The position numbers and the translations under genes are program-made. Shown here one piece after another: positions 41,841 to 55,500 of a stretch of 64,000 nt of DNA. This stretch comes from Chromobotia macracanthus (lineage: Eukaryota; Chordata; Actinopteri; Cypriniformes; Botiidae), in NCBI GenBank assembly GCA_036877525.1, contig JAZGTH010000066.1:6236001-6300000 (forward strand). Direction: 5' to 3'. Within the stretch, counting starts at the first letter, position 1. The number at the start of each line of letters is the position of its first letter. The notes below the pieces were generated by a model, which made no database searches, was not told the DNA's origin, and saw nothing but the letters and a program-made list of their open reading frames with translations.

Positions 41841-43566
41841 TGCATTTATTAATACAGTTGTATACTTAGAAATGTGCTGCAAAGACAAAATAAAATTAAA
41901 GAAAATAAAAGAATGTGGCCACACAAAGGGAACTAAACCCGGGTTGAAGCTGTTATCAAAACAAAAAGTCGTACTGATGTGCCTTAATAAACCGTCTATT
42001 GGTACAAAAATACATTTCAGGGCACACAATACAGCATTCAGTATCACAAATAAATCCGGGGTCCACCCACCAACACGGACCCTTTTTAAATACAGAGTTA
42101 AATTATTCAAACCGAGCATTTCTCTAGTTTGTAAATAAGAATAAAAATGTCTTCATAACTGTTAAAAATGCCATTACCTAGTGTTTGTATATATATGTTG
42201 GTATAAAAGATAACATCGTTTTCATTTATTTAACTTCTTTTTATTTGTTTAAATTTTCTCCTGCTAAATTAAATTCCAAGGCTCTGAAGTATAACCGGAA
42301 TACAAACATAACCAATGTTATAGTTTTCTTTTTTTTAAGAAACTTTTTCCATGTTACATTTTTATACAAAATAACAAAGATGTACAAAAGGTAATTTACA
42401 GCGAACCAAGGCCATATGCTAGCACAATATATACAGCTGTAATTTAAACATATCCTAGTGTTCTTGTGTATTCTTTGACTTCATATGCATAGCAGTGAAA
42501 TAAAGCAGACCATTTGATCAGACTTAATTCTTCATGTGTGCTAAATACCGCAGCTCGACTTCTTCAATATGTGTGAGAATTTCACATCCTTCATGTAACT
42601 TCCCTCTGTAACAGAAATTTGACATTTGCTAGTCTGTAGGGTCAAAAGAATGAAAAGAATGCAGATAAGGCATCACTGCTTGCAGTGTATGATGGGTAGG
42701 TTTGTGTATTCAACTTAGTAGCAGGCGTTTGGACCTGAGTCATAGCACATGCATAGATCTCTAAACAGCAGGAGTTTCGGAAAACCAGTCAGTATGTTCA
42801 TCTACAGTAAAACGTCGCTAGAAAAGGTTGGTTCAAAACAGAGGGAGCGCCCATTTATTTTAGCTGGAGAGGGAAGTCCATCAGCAAATGAGTGCAACAG
42901 TCACATTCCTTCACAGAGCAGCTCTTCACATCAAAGTCACTGTTCTTCGTTTTCTAGAAACCCACATGCTTTTTTTTTTCAGAAACGCAGAGATCCGTTA
43001 TGGTGCTCCGTGGAAAACACGACATGGACCTTCCAAACAAAAAGGTTCTACATACGTCAACTTTCTGACACAATAGTACGATTCACTTTCTTATGTAAAA
43101 CTAATTACATTTTCCATCTGTTTTTTTCCAGTTCCACTCACTTTTTCTAATTATTTGGAGAAAAAGAGGCTACAAATGTCAAAAATGGGATAATGTTCAG
43201 ACAGTCTGTGGAACAGGTCATGCATTCCATGAACAGTTCAATATCTTTGTTATTTATTCACTAATTTTTTGCAAGTCTTCAAGCACCAAAAGGTAAAGAA
43301 AAAGGCAAAAACAAAAAAATGAAACAGAAAAACCTAAAGCAATAAGAAAAGGAGAGAGTGCTTTCCTTGTCCTCAAGAGTTACTTTTGGGAACGACGCTT
43401 CAGCCCAAAAAAAGGTGGATAGAATTAATACTTCATTAAATGGTGGAAATCCCTTCCACTGAGTACAGAAGAGCTGGGAGAAGGGAAGGATGAAGAAGGG
43501 AAGCAGTCTTCCTCACAGCCTCAGTCTCAGCCTTCACGTTCGGTAACAGACCAGCTGTTGCTCTCT
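41841..43566 (-). other. Probable tjp1 3' UTR
   Basis: The minus-strand AATAAA (TTTATT at 41845-41850) would give a 1.7-kb 3' UTR, similar in scale to mammalian TJP1. The region is AT-rich with no coding frame. Confidence 0.5.
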
Positions 43567-46500
43567 TCAGAAATGATCGATCAGCACGGATACACAATTA
43601 GCACCCACCAGGTAATTGGGATCGCCTGGTAGACACTTGTTTTGCCAGCATTTGGGGTCACCTGCAAAGACATCATCAGGGGTTATTTCTTGAGAAATGT
43701 GGTGTAGACTTCTTTTGACTCCATTTTGAGAAGTTATTCTACTGACACTGTCACATACACACACAAATAAAGTCACTCCACTTTCAGAATCCTTATTAGT
43801 GTTCTGTTCACACTGAGTTTCACTGATTGATATAAACTTTATTTTAGATAAGTGATGTCAACACTGTAGGTGAGTTTATTCAGCTAACGAAAACAGAGCT
43901 GCTATTGAACCATTTTACAAATAGTTTGAAAAATGTTGTTGTCATTACTGTTATCTATTAAGATATTAGGCCTGATTCCTGTTTTCTGTATACACAGGCA
44001 AGTTGATTAGAGAAGTCACTCCACTTTAAGCCATTTTGTCACTCCCAAAACTGCAGTTTGTGTGGCCACAGTGCACAATTGTGCAAGCCATGCATCACTA
44101 TACCAGGTGCACAAAACAATGTTTCATGTATTCATTATGAATTTAAGGTTAAAGGCACAAGGAACAGAATTTGTGTTTTGAGAGTGATAATGAATGCATT
44201 ATGATCAGAAGAGCTTTGGGATGAAATGACAATGTAAAGAAACCAGAAAACGAAACAAACCAAAGCAAGAATGAATTAGCCCCTTCCAATCCCGAAACCA
44301 AAAGACCCATCAAAGGACAGAGAGAAAGTACAGCGTACCCGACGAGGAGTCGGAGGATTTTAGAGCAAAAGACCAACCATCAGGGGTCATAGACGCACAG
44401 TGTGGTAGACGGAGCTCCACGGGCTTCAGGAACTTCAGACCATGAGGGCCACACATCACCAGAGGACTCAGCAGAGTTTCACCTGTGAAGCCACAAATAC
44501 TAAAATAAGCTTTCATAACCCAAACATTCAGTGCAAATGCTCACTGTGTGTCATAAACATTGCATTGTATTAAAATACAAAACTATTTTATTGTCATGAC
44601 CCTTTTTTATTCAAAAGCCAGATTTCAGCTTTAATCCAGACTAGTTTCATAGTAGTTAAGATAGCTGATCTATAAATATACATCAAAACTAAAAAACACT
44701 AATAATGTATTAAAACAAAGCAACAAACAAAACTTTTTCAGGTCTACTTCCAAAGATTTCAGACCTTTCTCTTTGTCCAGTGGGGGCAGAATGCTGTTGT
44801 CTCGACACACTTTGAAGTATATCTCCTGTTCCACACTGTCTGGGATGGCTCCTTGAGGGATAATGATGCTGACTCCTGTCTCTATGGAGCTCAAGACTCC
44901 ACCGTTACAATTAAAGATGCCCCGCGCTGTGGCAACCACTGTGTGACCTTCATCTTCATCATCGTCATCCAATGCACTAGGGCTAGAAAACAAACAAGGG
45001 TCAGTCAATCAGTAACGTGGTATAACAGAACCTGTGTAGGTTCAAATCAACCACTTCAAATCAACATTTTATTTGAGTTTGATTTGAAATGGTCAAATAT
45101 CTTTTCTATTAAGCTTATACATTTTGACAGCTGGATTTTCCAAAGTGACTTACTTTGCATTCAAGCTATACATTTAATCTGTAGGTGCATTCCCTGAGAA
45201 CTGAACCCGTGTCCTTGGCATTGTAGTTCTATACTTAACTAGCTGAGTTTCAGGGAAGTTAGTCTTTCTAGATTCTACACAATGAGAGTATTTAGACATG
45301 CAGTATCTCTGTGTATGTTCTGACGCCAAGGTTAAATGTGCTCTGTTACTAGCTAATAAAAGACAGCGAATATTTGCAACTGGAATGTGCTAACCTACAT
45401 ATTTTCTGAACAACAATGGCCAGTCTATTTGACTAAATAATCTTGTGCTTGAATGCTTTCCCAGAAAACATTAATTTTTTTTGACTGAAGAAAGAAAAAC
45501 AAATATCTTGATGACATGGGGGTGACCTTTCCAACGCGAGTACATTGTGAGAACAACAATGTATGAGTTTGGGGAAGCACATCGTAGAGCTAGACCAAGT
45601 CAAACATTTGTAGTAAAGAATTATATCAATTTGTACTTTTTTCAAAAATATTTCACTAGACAAGACCCTTATTCGTCAGCTAGGGTTGAGAGAAGCCATT
45701 TGAAGCTGCATTAAAACTTTTTTTGGACCTTCCAAACGATGAACCCTGTTAATTCGCATTAGATGAAAAAAATCCTGGAATGTTTTTCTCAAGAACCTTA
45801 CATTTTTTTGACTGAAGAAAAAAAGACAAACGTCTTGGATGACATGGGGTGAGTAAATTATCAGGAAATTTTCATTTTGGGGTGGACATATCCTTTAAGG
45901 TTTGATAGAGAGAATCTTGTTTCTAAAATAGTAATTTTTCTTCTGAGGTACATCATATATACAGTATATTAAAGAGAGACAATATATATTATGTATAATT
46001 GTGACAAATGCACTATAAGGTGGTGATCATGTAGTCTGATTAAGTCTTTCTTAAGAAAAGTGTTGCTGTTTTTATCATCAGTCATTGCTCCAGCGCCGCA
46101 TTCTTCATTTATTTTACACACAACTGATAGTTTTGTCTTAACTCGGTTATAGTGCAGAAAACTGTAAAACTACCAGCAGCTTTATGTAGTGATCTACATT
46201 CAGAAATAAGCAAGAATGCACTTCAATAACATGCAGATCCCTGCATGCAAACACAGAGAAACCGCAAGTGCGCTGATTCACCTGTATGATTTGTATATTA
46301 TTATTATTTGATTTGTTGATGTGTGTGGTTTAATTGTTACTTATGCTAACAGCCTCTTTAAGAGGCAAAAAATATGTAGATTAATTCTGTGATGCTTGCT
46401 ATTATTATTTAACATACATATTTATCAAATATTTTTATAAATGTATTATTAGTGGTGGGCATGTTAACACAAATGTGAACATTGTAAATACAATTTGTCC

Positions 46501-49500
46501 TGCAAAATCTATAAACAACATTACTCATATAATACCAAAAGTTTGCAGTATACAATCCTAAAATTTAGAACATCTGTTTCACTGGCCAAGTGGGAAGTTT
46601 TTGTTTTGAAAACAAGTCCAGCATCCAACCTGCAAGTTGAGCTGGATGACATCATACCTGACAGGAATGGCTTTGGGAACGGTGTTGATGTTGTTGTGCT
46701 GATATTTGGGCCTGTTGTCCATGGTGCGAGTGAAGGTGTCCACCCCGCTGTCAGTGTCCAAGGGCTGAGGAGAGATCTGAGGTTTCAGGTTGTTGTTTAC
46801 ACTAGGTTTGGACTGGGTGTTATTGGGAAGCAAGTTGTGGTTGAATTTTGGGCTTTCGAACTTGCGCTCAAAGGGCCGAGCGGAGCTGGTGTAAGGCTTG
46901 GGGACGTAGCGGTTGTAGCTGGTAGGGACGTTCAGTGTTTTGGGAGGGGCATCGGTGCCATTGATGGAGGATTTTGGGGCCAGGTAGCTGGTCTGGATGG
47001 GGTCGTCCCGAGCGGGGGCTCTGAGAGCTGACAGGTCCGGTTTGGCTTTGGGAGAGCTGTGAGGATCTGGAAGCGAATTGACTGGAAGCACACGAGAAAA
47101 AGTAATATTTCAGTAATAAATAACAATTTTCAGTACAAATTCCTAAAACTTCTTTATTTAAAAAGCTAAAAATAATACTTATGTTGCATTTAAAAACAAC
47201 GGCATGTTAGCAATAATTCATTTCCAATTCTCATTTTTTCCAAAATGTCTGAAAAAGCAAAGAAAAACAAAAAAAACAAAAAAGGATGTTTTTTTCTGGA
47301 TTGTAGACCGCTTGTTAAAGTTCTAAAAAAGTGTTAGTTAATTAACCTATGGACTAACTCTTGCATTTACACAATATATTGAAAATCAACACAGTTTTGT
47401 TGTACAAGAATTGCTGATTTTTGTAACTCAATTCCTTGGCAAGAATTCCTAAAATGTATGTACCTGTTATATTTCTGCCACACATTATTAATGGTCGTAC
47501 CTTCTTTGTTGCTGAGTTTTGGCAGGGAGGTGGGCACAGCAGCAGGGGTGGGCTGGCTGTATGGAGCGGGTGATGGACTGACGGTTGGCAGAGGTTCGTA
47601 CCTCTTGTCCACAGGGCTTATCTTCTCTACAGACTCCGTTCTAAAGAAAAAGGTGTTAGAGTTAGTAAGAACATCAACTAACTCAGCAGGCATGTTGCAG
47701 AGTTAGCCAGTCACAGGGATTATTCACATACAGCCTTGAAGGAACGGCAGCAAAAAATTATTTTTTGAAAAAATTAAGCATTAGAGAATTTAATGTTTTT
47801 ATAACAAAATAACTAAAAATGTTTGATGAAAGTGTAGAATAGTGCCCCTTTACAGAGTTTAAAGCATGCTGAACCATACCTGGTGAATGGATATCCTATC
47901 TGGGGCTGAGACGGTTTGGCTGGCTCATGGAAGCGATTGATTCCAGGGTTGGGTTGAGTCATGCCTTTGCTGTCAAAGCTGCGGCGGTCAAAGTAAGACA
48001 ACTGCTTCCTGTAATACTCTTCATCTTCATCCAGGTCATAATGGTTGGAGCGGATCACCTCATCCCCTATACGCGTCTGAGGTTTTTGGGGCTCTGGGGC
48101 TCTAGAAGCAGAGAGATGAGAGATGAAACCAACTGTGTCACAATAAATAAAGCTCATGAAATATTTCATGATACACTCCCAAATGAAGTATCAAACATCC
48201 ACCAGAGGGCACTCTAAGATTTCATGACAGTATTTAAACTTCAGCATGCAAGAACAAATGCAGATTTCTGAATAATGGGCAAATTCTACAAATAGCTTTT
48301 GTTTTATGTACGAACTATGTGTCTTTTCAGACCAAGAGAGTGAGATCATTAGCAGCTGTGTCAATATGATTCTGTGTTGATAATCAACACGAATCTGAAA
48401 TATTAAAATTGCATATAAAATATTAAAATATCTTCTGCATTTTTAAGAAATACTGACGTTCAGACTAGTAAAAACTTAAATGTAGCATTTTTCGCAATTT
48501 CTCCTAAATTTCTACTTAAAACTAAATTACTAGTATAATGGTCAAATCACTAATAGCATAGTTTGTTCTTTTGCTTTAATGACAGCATGAACTCAAGCTG
48601 GCATGGAAACCTGATGATTCATGTTCTCTCAGCATGATATGAGAATGTTCCAGAGCATCTTGTGTGCTTTAAAGCAAACAAACAAATCTGACCTTTTGCA
48701 CAAATGTCCTGACATGGTCAGGGTCAAAAATGTACTCGAGTTTAATTAATAACTAAAAATTTAAAAACTTTACATCTTTAATGCACTCTCAGACTAATAA
48801 ACTCTGTGTATTTCTGTTTTGGCTTAATGCCAAAACATTTTGCCACAGAGTTAAAAAATTTTTAGATTTTCTACATGTTATAAACTTCCTATAAATAAAA
48901 ATCTGATGGTCAAGTTTTCACAGAATTAAAATCTGGTGACAAGTGGCCATCTGTTCCACCTGTTTGATCGGATTTGCTTACTTTAGTGAGGGTCAGGCAG
49001 CTTTATTTGTTATTATAATTTAAGTCATGTTTCAGATAAGGCAATCGGCCATTTTAATGGCATTTGGTCTTTGGTGAATTAATGGTTAATGGTTAGTTCC
49101 AGACCATGGCTGAAGGTATGTGTGCCGATACCTGTAGGATGTCTTGTCCTGCTCCAGATTGCTGAGTGAATTGGCTTTAAGCACAGGACCAGAAGTGTTC
49201 ACAGGTTTTGGAGGGTCCGCGGGCTGAAGATAAAGGTACGTCCATTCAATCAACAATGTTATTCAGTAAATAGATTTTTAAAACTGTCAAAGAAAGATAT
49301 GAATGGCATTGACTACCAGGACGTTGCTAAGTGGGGTTTGTAAGTGGGCATTGCCAAAGCTAGGGACACATCCAACCAACGTCAAAGAACTACAGGCAAC
49401 AAAAGCCGACTATGGTGTCAACTCAAGTAGGCTGCATCAGGGCATTAAAGTTACTTGCGTGAGGAAATACTCTTTCACCAGCAGGTGGCAGCTAGACTGT

Positions 49501-52500
49501 ATTCATCATTCAAACAGGAAAACCTGAGAAACTTTGGCTATACAAAATGCAAACAGTGCTTGATTATCATTACCACATACCCCTCACTCCATACCATTTG
49601 GATTCATATAGCTTCTTCAAATACAAAGATTACAAAACATGGGCGTTATATAAGAATTATGTAACTTGTTATATATAAACAACTAAACAAAAATACAAGT
49701 TTAATATATTAACATACATCAACATGATACTCTTTATCGTATATGCTCTTAAATGTGTATATACATTACTCTTTATATATAAAAATATAAAAACTAAACC
49801 TGCTGAAAAGCTCAGACACAGATTCAACGTGGAGAATCAAATTGAATCCACTGACAAAGACCGACTAGAACCAACAGTGGGCAACACAAACAAAAAACTA
49901 GACACTGAAACACCACACACCCAAAAAACACACTTAAAAGCAACAACGGCCCGATGTTGTCCAGTGACCAACGGCTGGCTTGGTGTGTCTTAGGCTTAAG
50001 ATGGTGAACGGCTATTCTGGGTGGTTAATAATATACTGCCACCCCCATATCTCTACAGTATGTAATACAATACAATAATATATAATGTATATAACACGTT
50101 AAAATATATAAATAATTAAATTCTATAGGATTTTCATATTTTAGACTATATTTACTTAGCAGTACTAACAGTGATGCTTGTCTTAACAAGCACCAATAAT
50201 ATTTCAGTTAAGTATCAAATGAAGAAACTGAAACTGAATGTACCCTGATTCCAGCCACATCTCCAGTGTCCTTGGCTCGGTCTACAGACACGGAGCGCTT
50301 GTTCTCAAACATTTTGACCCTGTTGAGCACAGACTGGGGCTTCATGGCTGGATCTTCATCATCATCATCCCTCGGGGGAGGAGGCAATGGTTTGGAGGCT
50401 GCTGGTTGATGAGGTTCCCCTGGAGACAAGACAACCTCAGGTTTGGGAGGCGGAATGGGAGGTTCAGAGTTCATCAGAGGTTCGTGCTGGGCTGGTCTGT
50501 ACCCACGATTTGGAGGTCCAGGGTTGTATGATGGTCTCATTGCGGCATCACCGTAATACTGCTTAGGAGGATCTGGAGAGCGATGTGCATTTCCTGGGAA
50601 ACCGTGTGGCTCTATTTCGAAAGGCGAGCGGGCCTCGTAGGAGGTTGTAGGAGGGGGAGGTGGCGGCTCGTCATAGCGCACTGGTGCGGGTTTAGGGTGC
50701 CGTGGCCGGTTATCGTAACCCACAGGGGGCGCTCCATCATAGTGGGACTGAGGTGGGCTGAAATCCCTCGTGGGTCCGTCCTCGTATGGAGAGCGGTGAT
50801 CGTACCCCACAGGGGGAGGAGGCTGATGACCCTGAGGGTAGCTGGATGGGGGCGGCGGTTGGGGCGGAGTCTGCTGCTGGTCGTAAGCAGGCCACTGCTC
50901 GTTGTAGTGAGGCACACGGTTATCGTAGTGCAGGTGTGAGTCGTAATTGTGAGGCTTTGGTTGTGCATAGCCGCCACCGTCATAGCCATAGGGCGGGTGG
51001 TCGTACTGGCGGTATGGCTGTTGGTCCTGGTAGACAGGCTGGTGGCTGTAGGATAGCGAGGTGGGAGGAGCTAAAGGCTGCTGCTGCTGCTGCTGTGGGG
51101 GAGGGGGAGGCTTCACACCATGGTTCACACGAACCGATTCATCTATGCTGTACAGATCCTTCTTATACATCTGTGAGAGACGAAATGTGGACTATCAGAG
51201 ACTGAAAGCTAATACACAGGCTCAAACTGGATACAAAAGAAGTAGAAATCAGTAGAGAAAAGCAAATTTAGGAAAACCTACAAATCTTTTTGAGGTAACA
51301 AAAAAATACTAGATTTGCATTTCATGAAGAAAACATTAGTGCTTGCAAGGCAGCATTAAATGGCTTTTGATGTAAATAACAAATAAAAATAAGCAAACAA
51401 GAAAAACAAACCATTTTATTTTGTCAAAACAGCTCTGTTGATTACTAAGGTAGCGACCTAGTTTTGTTACACGTGTCTAGCGTAGACATTTCGAAAGCCA
51501 AACTTTCTAATAACAGAGTTAACAGAAGACTTCAAACTTAAATCTTAAAAATCTTTCAAAGTGCATACAGGTAAATAAAGAAGATAAATCAAAGGTTTAA
51601 GTTTCTATAGTAAGTTTAAGCAGTTTAAGCTGCATCTATTACAGGACAAAAAGACCAAAAAATTTAATTAGTAGTAAGAAACTTCAGTGCTGCCTTGCAA
51701 GTACTATAAAAAGACCTAAATGAGAAAACAACTGATTAATTCATTTTGCAAAACAACAAGCATCTTATCAGTTTCCTACACAGCTCTACATTTCTATAAT
51801 TTGATAAGAAGCCCTTCGACATTGATATTCCTCATCTGGAGCAATATTTAATAAATGTATAATAAAATCAAACATCAAAAACACTTAATTCATATTACGA
51901 AAGGCTCCTTTTCAAACTTCAAAGTATAGCCTGAAGACAGTAGAGCTGTAAAAGGTCCAACGCCTCCTACATCACAATTTTACAGTGTCATAAGAGCACC
52001 TACATAAAGTCTTCATCTTGGAGAGAAAACACTGAAGACATTATGCAGAATGAGTTCAGTTGTTTTTTTCCTTTTACATCACTGTGGATACTGTCTGCAG
52101 GTTAACTGAACATGCAATTACAGAAGTCCATTCTTGCAAATCAGGGAGAGGTCCGTTTGCAATTAAGTGACACGTCTACGGTGCATCTAGCGGCCGCCCG
52201 TACGGGTGTGATTCAGTTCAAAGCCAAACTTTACGGTTACAACTGCCGTCACTACAGACAAGGGCTGGGCGACAAAGCCAAACAAATAAATGCTCTCTGG
52301 GTATTTTGACGATATAAAGATTCAATTTAATTTATTTCTACAGCAGTTTTCACAACGTGTATTGTAAGCAAAGCAATTTGACACAATTTTAGTACAAAAG
52401 AAAATTAATGCTTTTTTTTAATCAAACAACTTTTGTAGATTTGGCTACAGCTTAAGTAGATTATGATCAAAATGTTCAATGTTTAGAACTAAAACCATTT

Positions 52501-55500
52501 TAAAAATGTTAAAAAAACATTTTGTTTTTCACAAAATAACGCATGATTTATAATTAAAAAAAACTCCAATTTTTTTGTTCTGAATTATTTCATTAAAACA
52601 AACGGTTTGTGCTAACGTTTCACAGAAACGTTCCAATCATAAAGCTAAAGTTGCAAAATGATAATCATAAAACTACCAATGACATGCTCTTTAGGAAGCT
52701 TAACAACCAAAAAAACCCACATTGCATTAAAATCAATGTCGCCTAATAATATAACGGCCGGATAATTGTTAACATTATTCGACATATCGCCCAACCCTGC
52801 TACACACAGAACAAGCTGAAAAAACGTCATACATTAGGAGCCATGCAAGAGAAGGTAGTACGAGGCAACGAGTGAGGAGACTGCACTTCTATGACTTAGG
52901 CATATGCAACTGGCCTTCGTCCTCCTACAGGCCCACCGTGGTGGTGCATGTGTACCAGTTACACACTCTTTGTCGTGTCAGAGGAACAAACACACCACAC
53001 GTGTGGGTGGGCGGAGCATTCATGCAGACAGTGGAGTGGGAGGAGTCAAAGAAAAAAGTGGTAGACAGGCAAGGCTGAAAAGAGAGAGCTGGGCTGAACC
53101 AGGCCGTGATGGGCCGGGAGCGGGTCCAGCTTCCGGTGGTGCTGGTACCTTTGGATCTGGGCCATGAGGAAGCAACTGGTGGGGGTCGTGTGTTGGGGGC
53201 TGAACGAGCTCGGGTTCGGGCTGGGGGTCGGGAACAGGGACAGGGCTGTTTAGGGAGTCGGCCTGAGGGGTGACAGGCGGCTCATCTGGGTTCGTACCCG
53301 CTAGTAGTGTGGCAGGTTCAACAGTAGGGGGCGCTGCTGCCACTGCAGAGGGAGGGGGTGGTGAGGCCAGAGCGGCCTCATCCTGCTGTGGAGTACGGGG
53401 CAAAGAGGTTACAGACAAATGCTGCCAACAGCACTAGCTAAAACAAGTAGCTACGACCACGAAAGCATCCTTGACCAAGTTATCTGGTAACTACCAACAG
53501 CTGGAAAAAGTCCAGCTGTCAAGTGTTAAAAAATTATCACATAAACTAATGCATATAATGTTTATCAATGTCAGATTTACAAGCTTTACAAGACACAGTA
53601 GTTGTCCAATCCTGTTGCACACAACCTCACAATAACCTCGGCAGGATGTTCAAACTCAGTAAGAACTAAGTCTTGCCATCAATATCTTGAGTGATAGTTG
53701 TAAAACAATATTACAACACAATTTTTAAAAAGTGACAAAGTTCAAAAAGTAATAACCCATCCAACATTTCATTAAAATTTATGAAAGTACACCTGAAATT
53801 CTCATCAACATAATAAACATGAAGCCAGCCTATCAAATGATTTTGTTCCATACCTGCTGGGGCGCTGCCATTTTAAACCCAGCTGGGTCAATGCGGTTAA
53901 CCGGTTCTGGTTGGGCTACGGCATGCTGGTAGCTCGGGTAACCGGCTGGGTCCTGGATGACTGGCGGGTCTTCTCGTACTGGCTCGGATGAACGCGTGAT
54001 GGCTGGTTCACTGGGCAGGCCCACCTCGTCATTCATGGTTTCGTCCAACTCCTGGTCAGTGTAAGCCCCACCTTCTGTATCAGTGTCTTCGTAGTCGGAA
54101 GTGTGGCGGCTGTCGGTGCTGTACATACTGTACTCGCTGCCTGGCGCCGAGAGGTAGGAGAGGCGGTCGTCATGCATGTCCAGGTCATCGTCAGGAGCGC
54201 CATCTGCCTGCAGGCGGAGAGGGGGGCGGGAGGGATGGTTAGGATGGGTTTGACCCGCAGCAGTGGAAATGAAATGAAGGGGTAAGAGTGGAAACTCATG
54301 CTAATCATTCTCCTTGGATTAGGATTACAAAAAGAATTATAGATGACCTAATTTGTCCGATGTTAAAATACTTTCTCCCACTTCACCTTAACATTCAGAG
54401 ACAATTGTAAGCAAGCCATTCATAAAATAGTCTTGGCCACAGGCAGCACCGCCCACAGTCTGTTTGCTAACCACCTGATACAGCTTACAAACAACTGGCA
54501 AAGACTTTGGAAACGCTAATACAACCTGACCCATCTCATAACACAATTATTGCACCAAATAGTTTTAAACTTTGCTGGCTTAAATGATCAAAGAATTTGG
54601 AAAAGCACACAGACTTGCATGTTAAGATTTGGACAAACAGACGTTCTACTCGATTAAAATGATCACAAGTGCTCATTGAAGTCCCATTTTAAATTTGTCT
54701 TGTTAATCTGGTTTGAATGTTAATATCAGGTGTGTAGGGCTGTAGAGGAGCTTACCTTGCCCTCTGAGACCCAGACCAACTGGTTCTGCTGCTGCTGTAT
54801 GGTCTCTTTCAAAGCGCCGTACCAGCCGTCGTTCATGTTGTTCAAGTTAATGGTAGCTAAGAGGAAGAAACATCGCAATTACTTACAGAAGTGTCCTTAT
54901 GGATCAGTGCTGAACAATAAAACATGCTGTCCTCTATAAGCACAACGCATCAGCGGTACTCGCATTTAATGCGCATTTGTTCGCTTTCATTCCTTCAGTC
55001 TGCTTACTGGTGAAGAGGTGATGATTGTTTTTCCTCAGCTTGAGAGCACGCTCGTACAGCTTCCTGGCACTCTTCCTGGATTCGGGACAGAGCCTGGTCC
55101 TCATGTTCTTCACGCCCTGCTTGCTATCTGGATTTAGGAACACCACAATGGGGTACCACTGAGCATAGTTCAGCCGATCCACTGCATTGGGGGTGATGTC
55201 CAGCACTGCATGTTTGTCCTAGCGCAAGACACAAACAGAATAATGAGATGGATGGAGAAATCAGGTTGCAACTTTTTTGAGATCAGCCTTGTGAGAACAG
55301 GGCTGAACAGATGGGAAGTTAAAATGACCGTGAGACGCCAGTTAACTCAATTATCCAGAGCCCATACTTACCCGGTCAATGATCTGTTTAATGGTATGGA
55401 GACGAATGATTCCGGAGCTGCGCTGATCTGTGCCAGCATCTCTGGGTTCACTCTCTGGGGAAGAAGATAGTGTTTCAGAGCACCAGCACAACTGTTTAAC

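Noticed and set aside
46495..47031. 178-codon plus-strand frame
   Set aside because: It is the antisense shadow of a tjp1 coding exon (47081-46658), whose minus-strand frame matches ZO-1.
49724..49993. 89-codon open frame with a hydrophobic start
   Set aside because: No recognisable homology, antisense within a tjp1 intron, no exon-like borders.
50238..51205. Long plus-strand frames of 97-139 codons
   Set aside because: Antisense shadows of the large Pro-rich tjp1 exon, GC-rich and free of stops by composition.
53857..54308. Alternative minus-strand frame of 91 codons
   Set aside because: Different frame of the acidic tjp1 exon; the frame with DDRLSYLSAPGSEYSMYSTD matches ZO-1.
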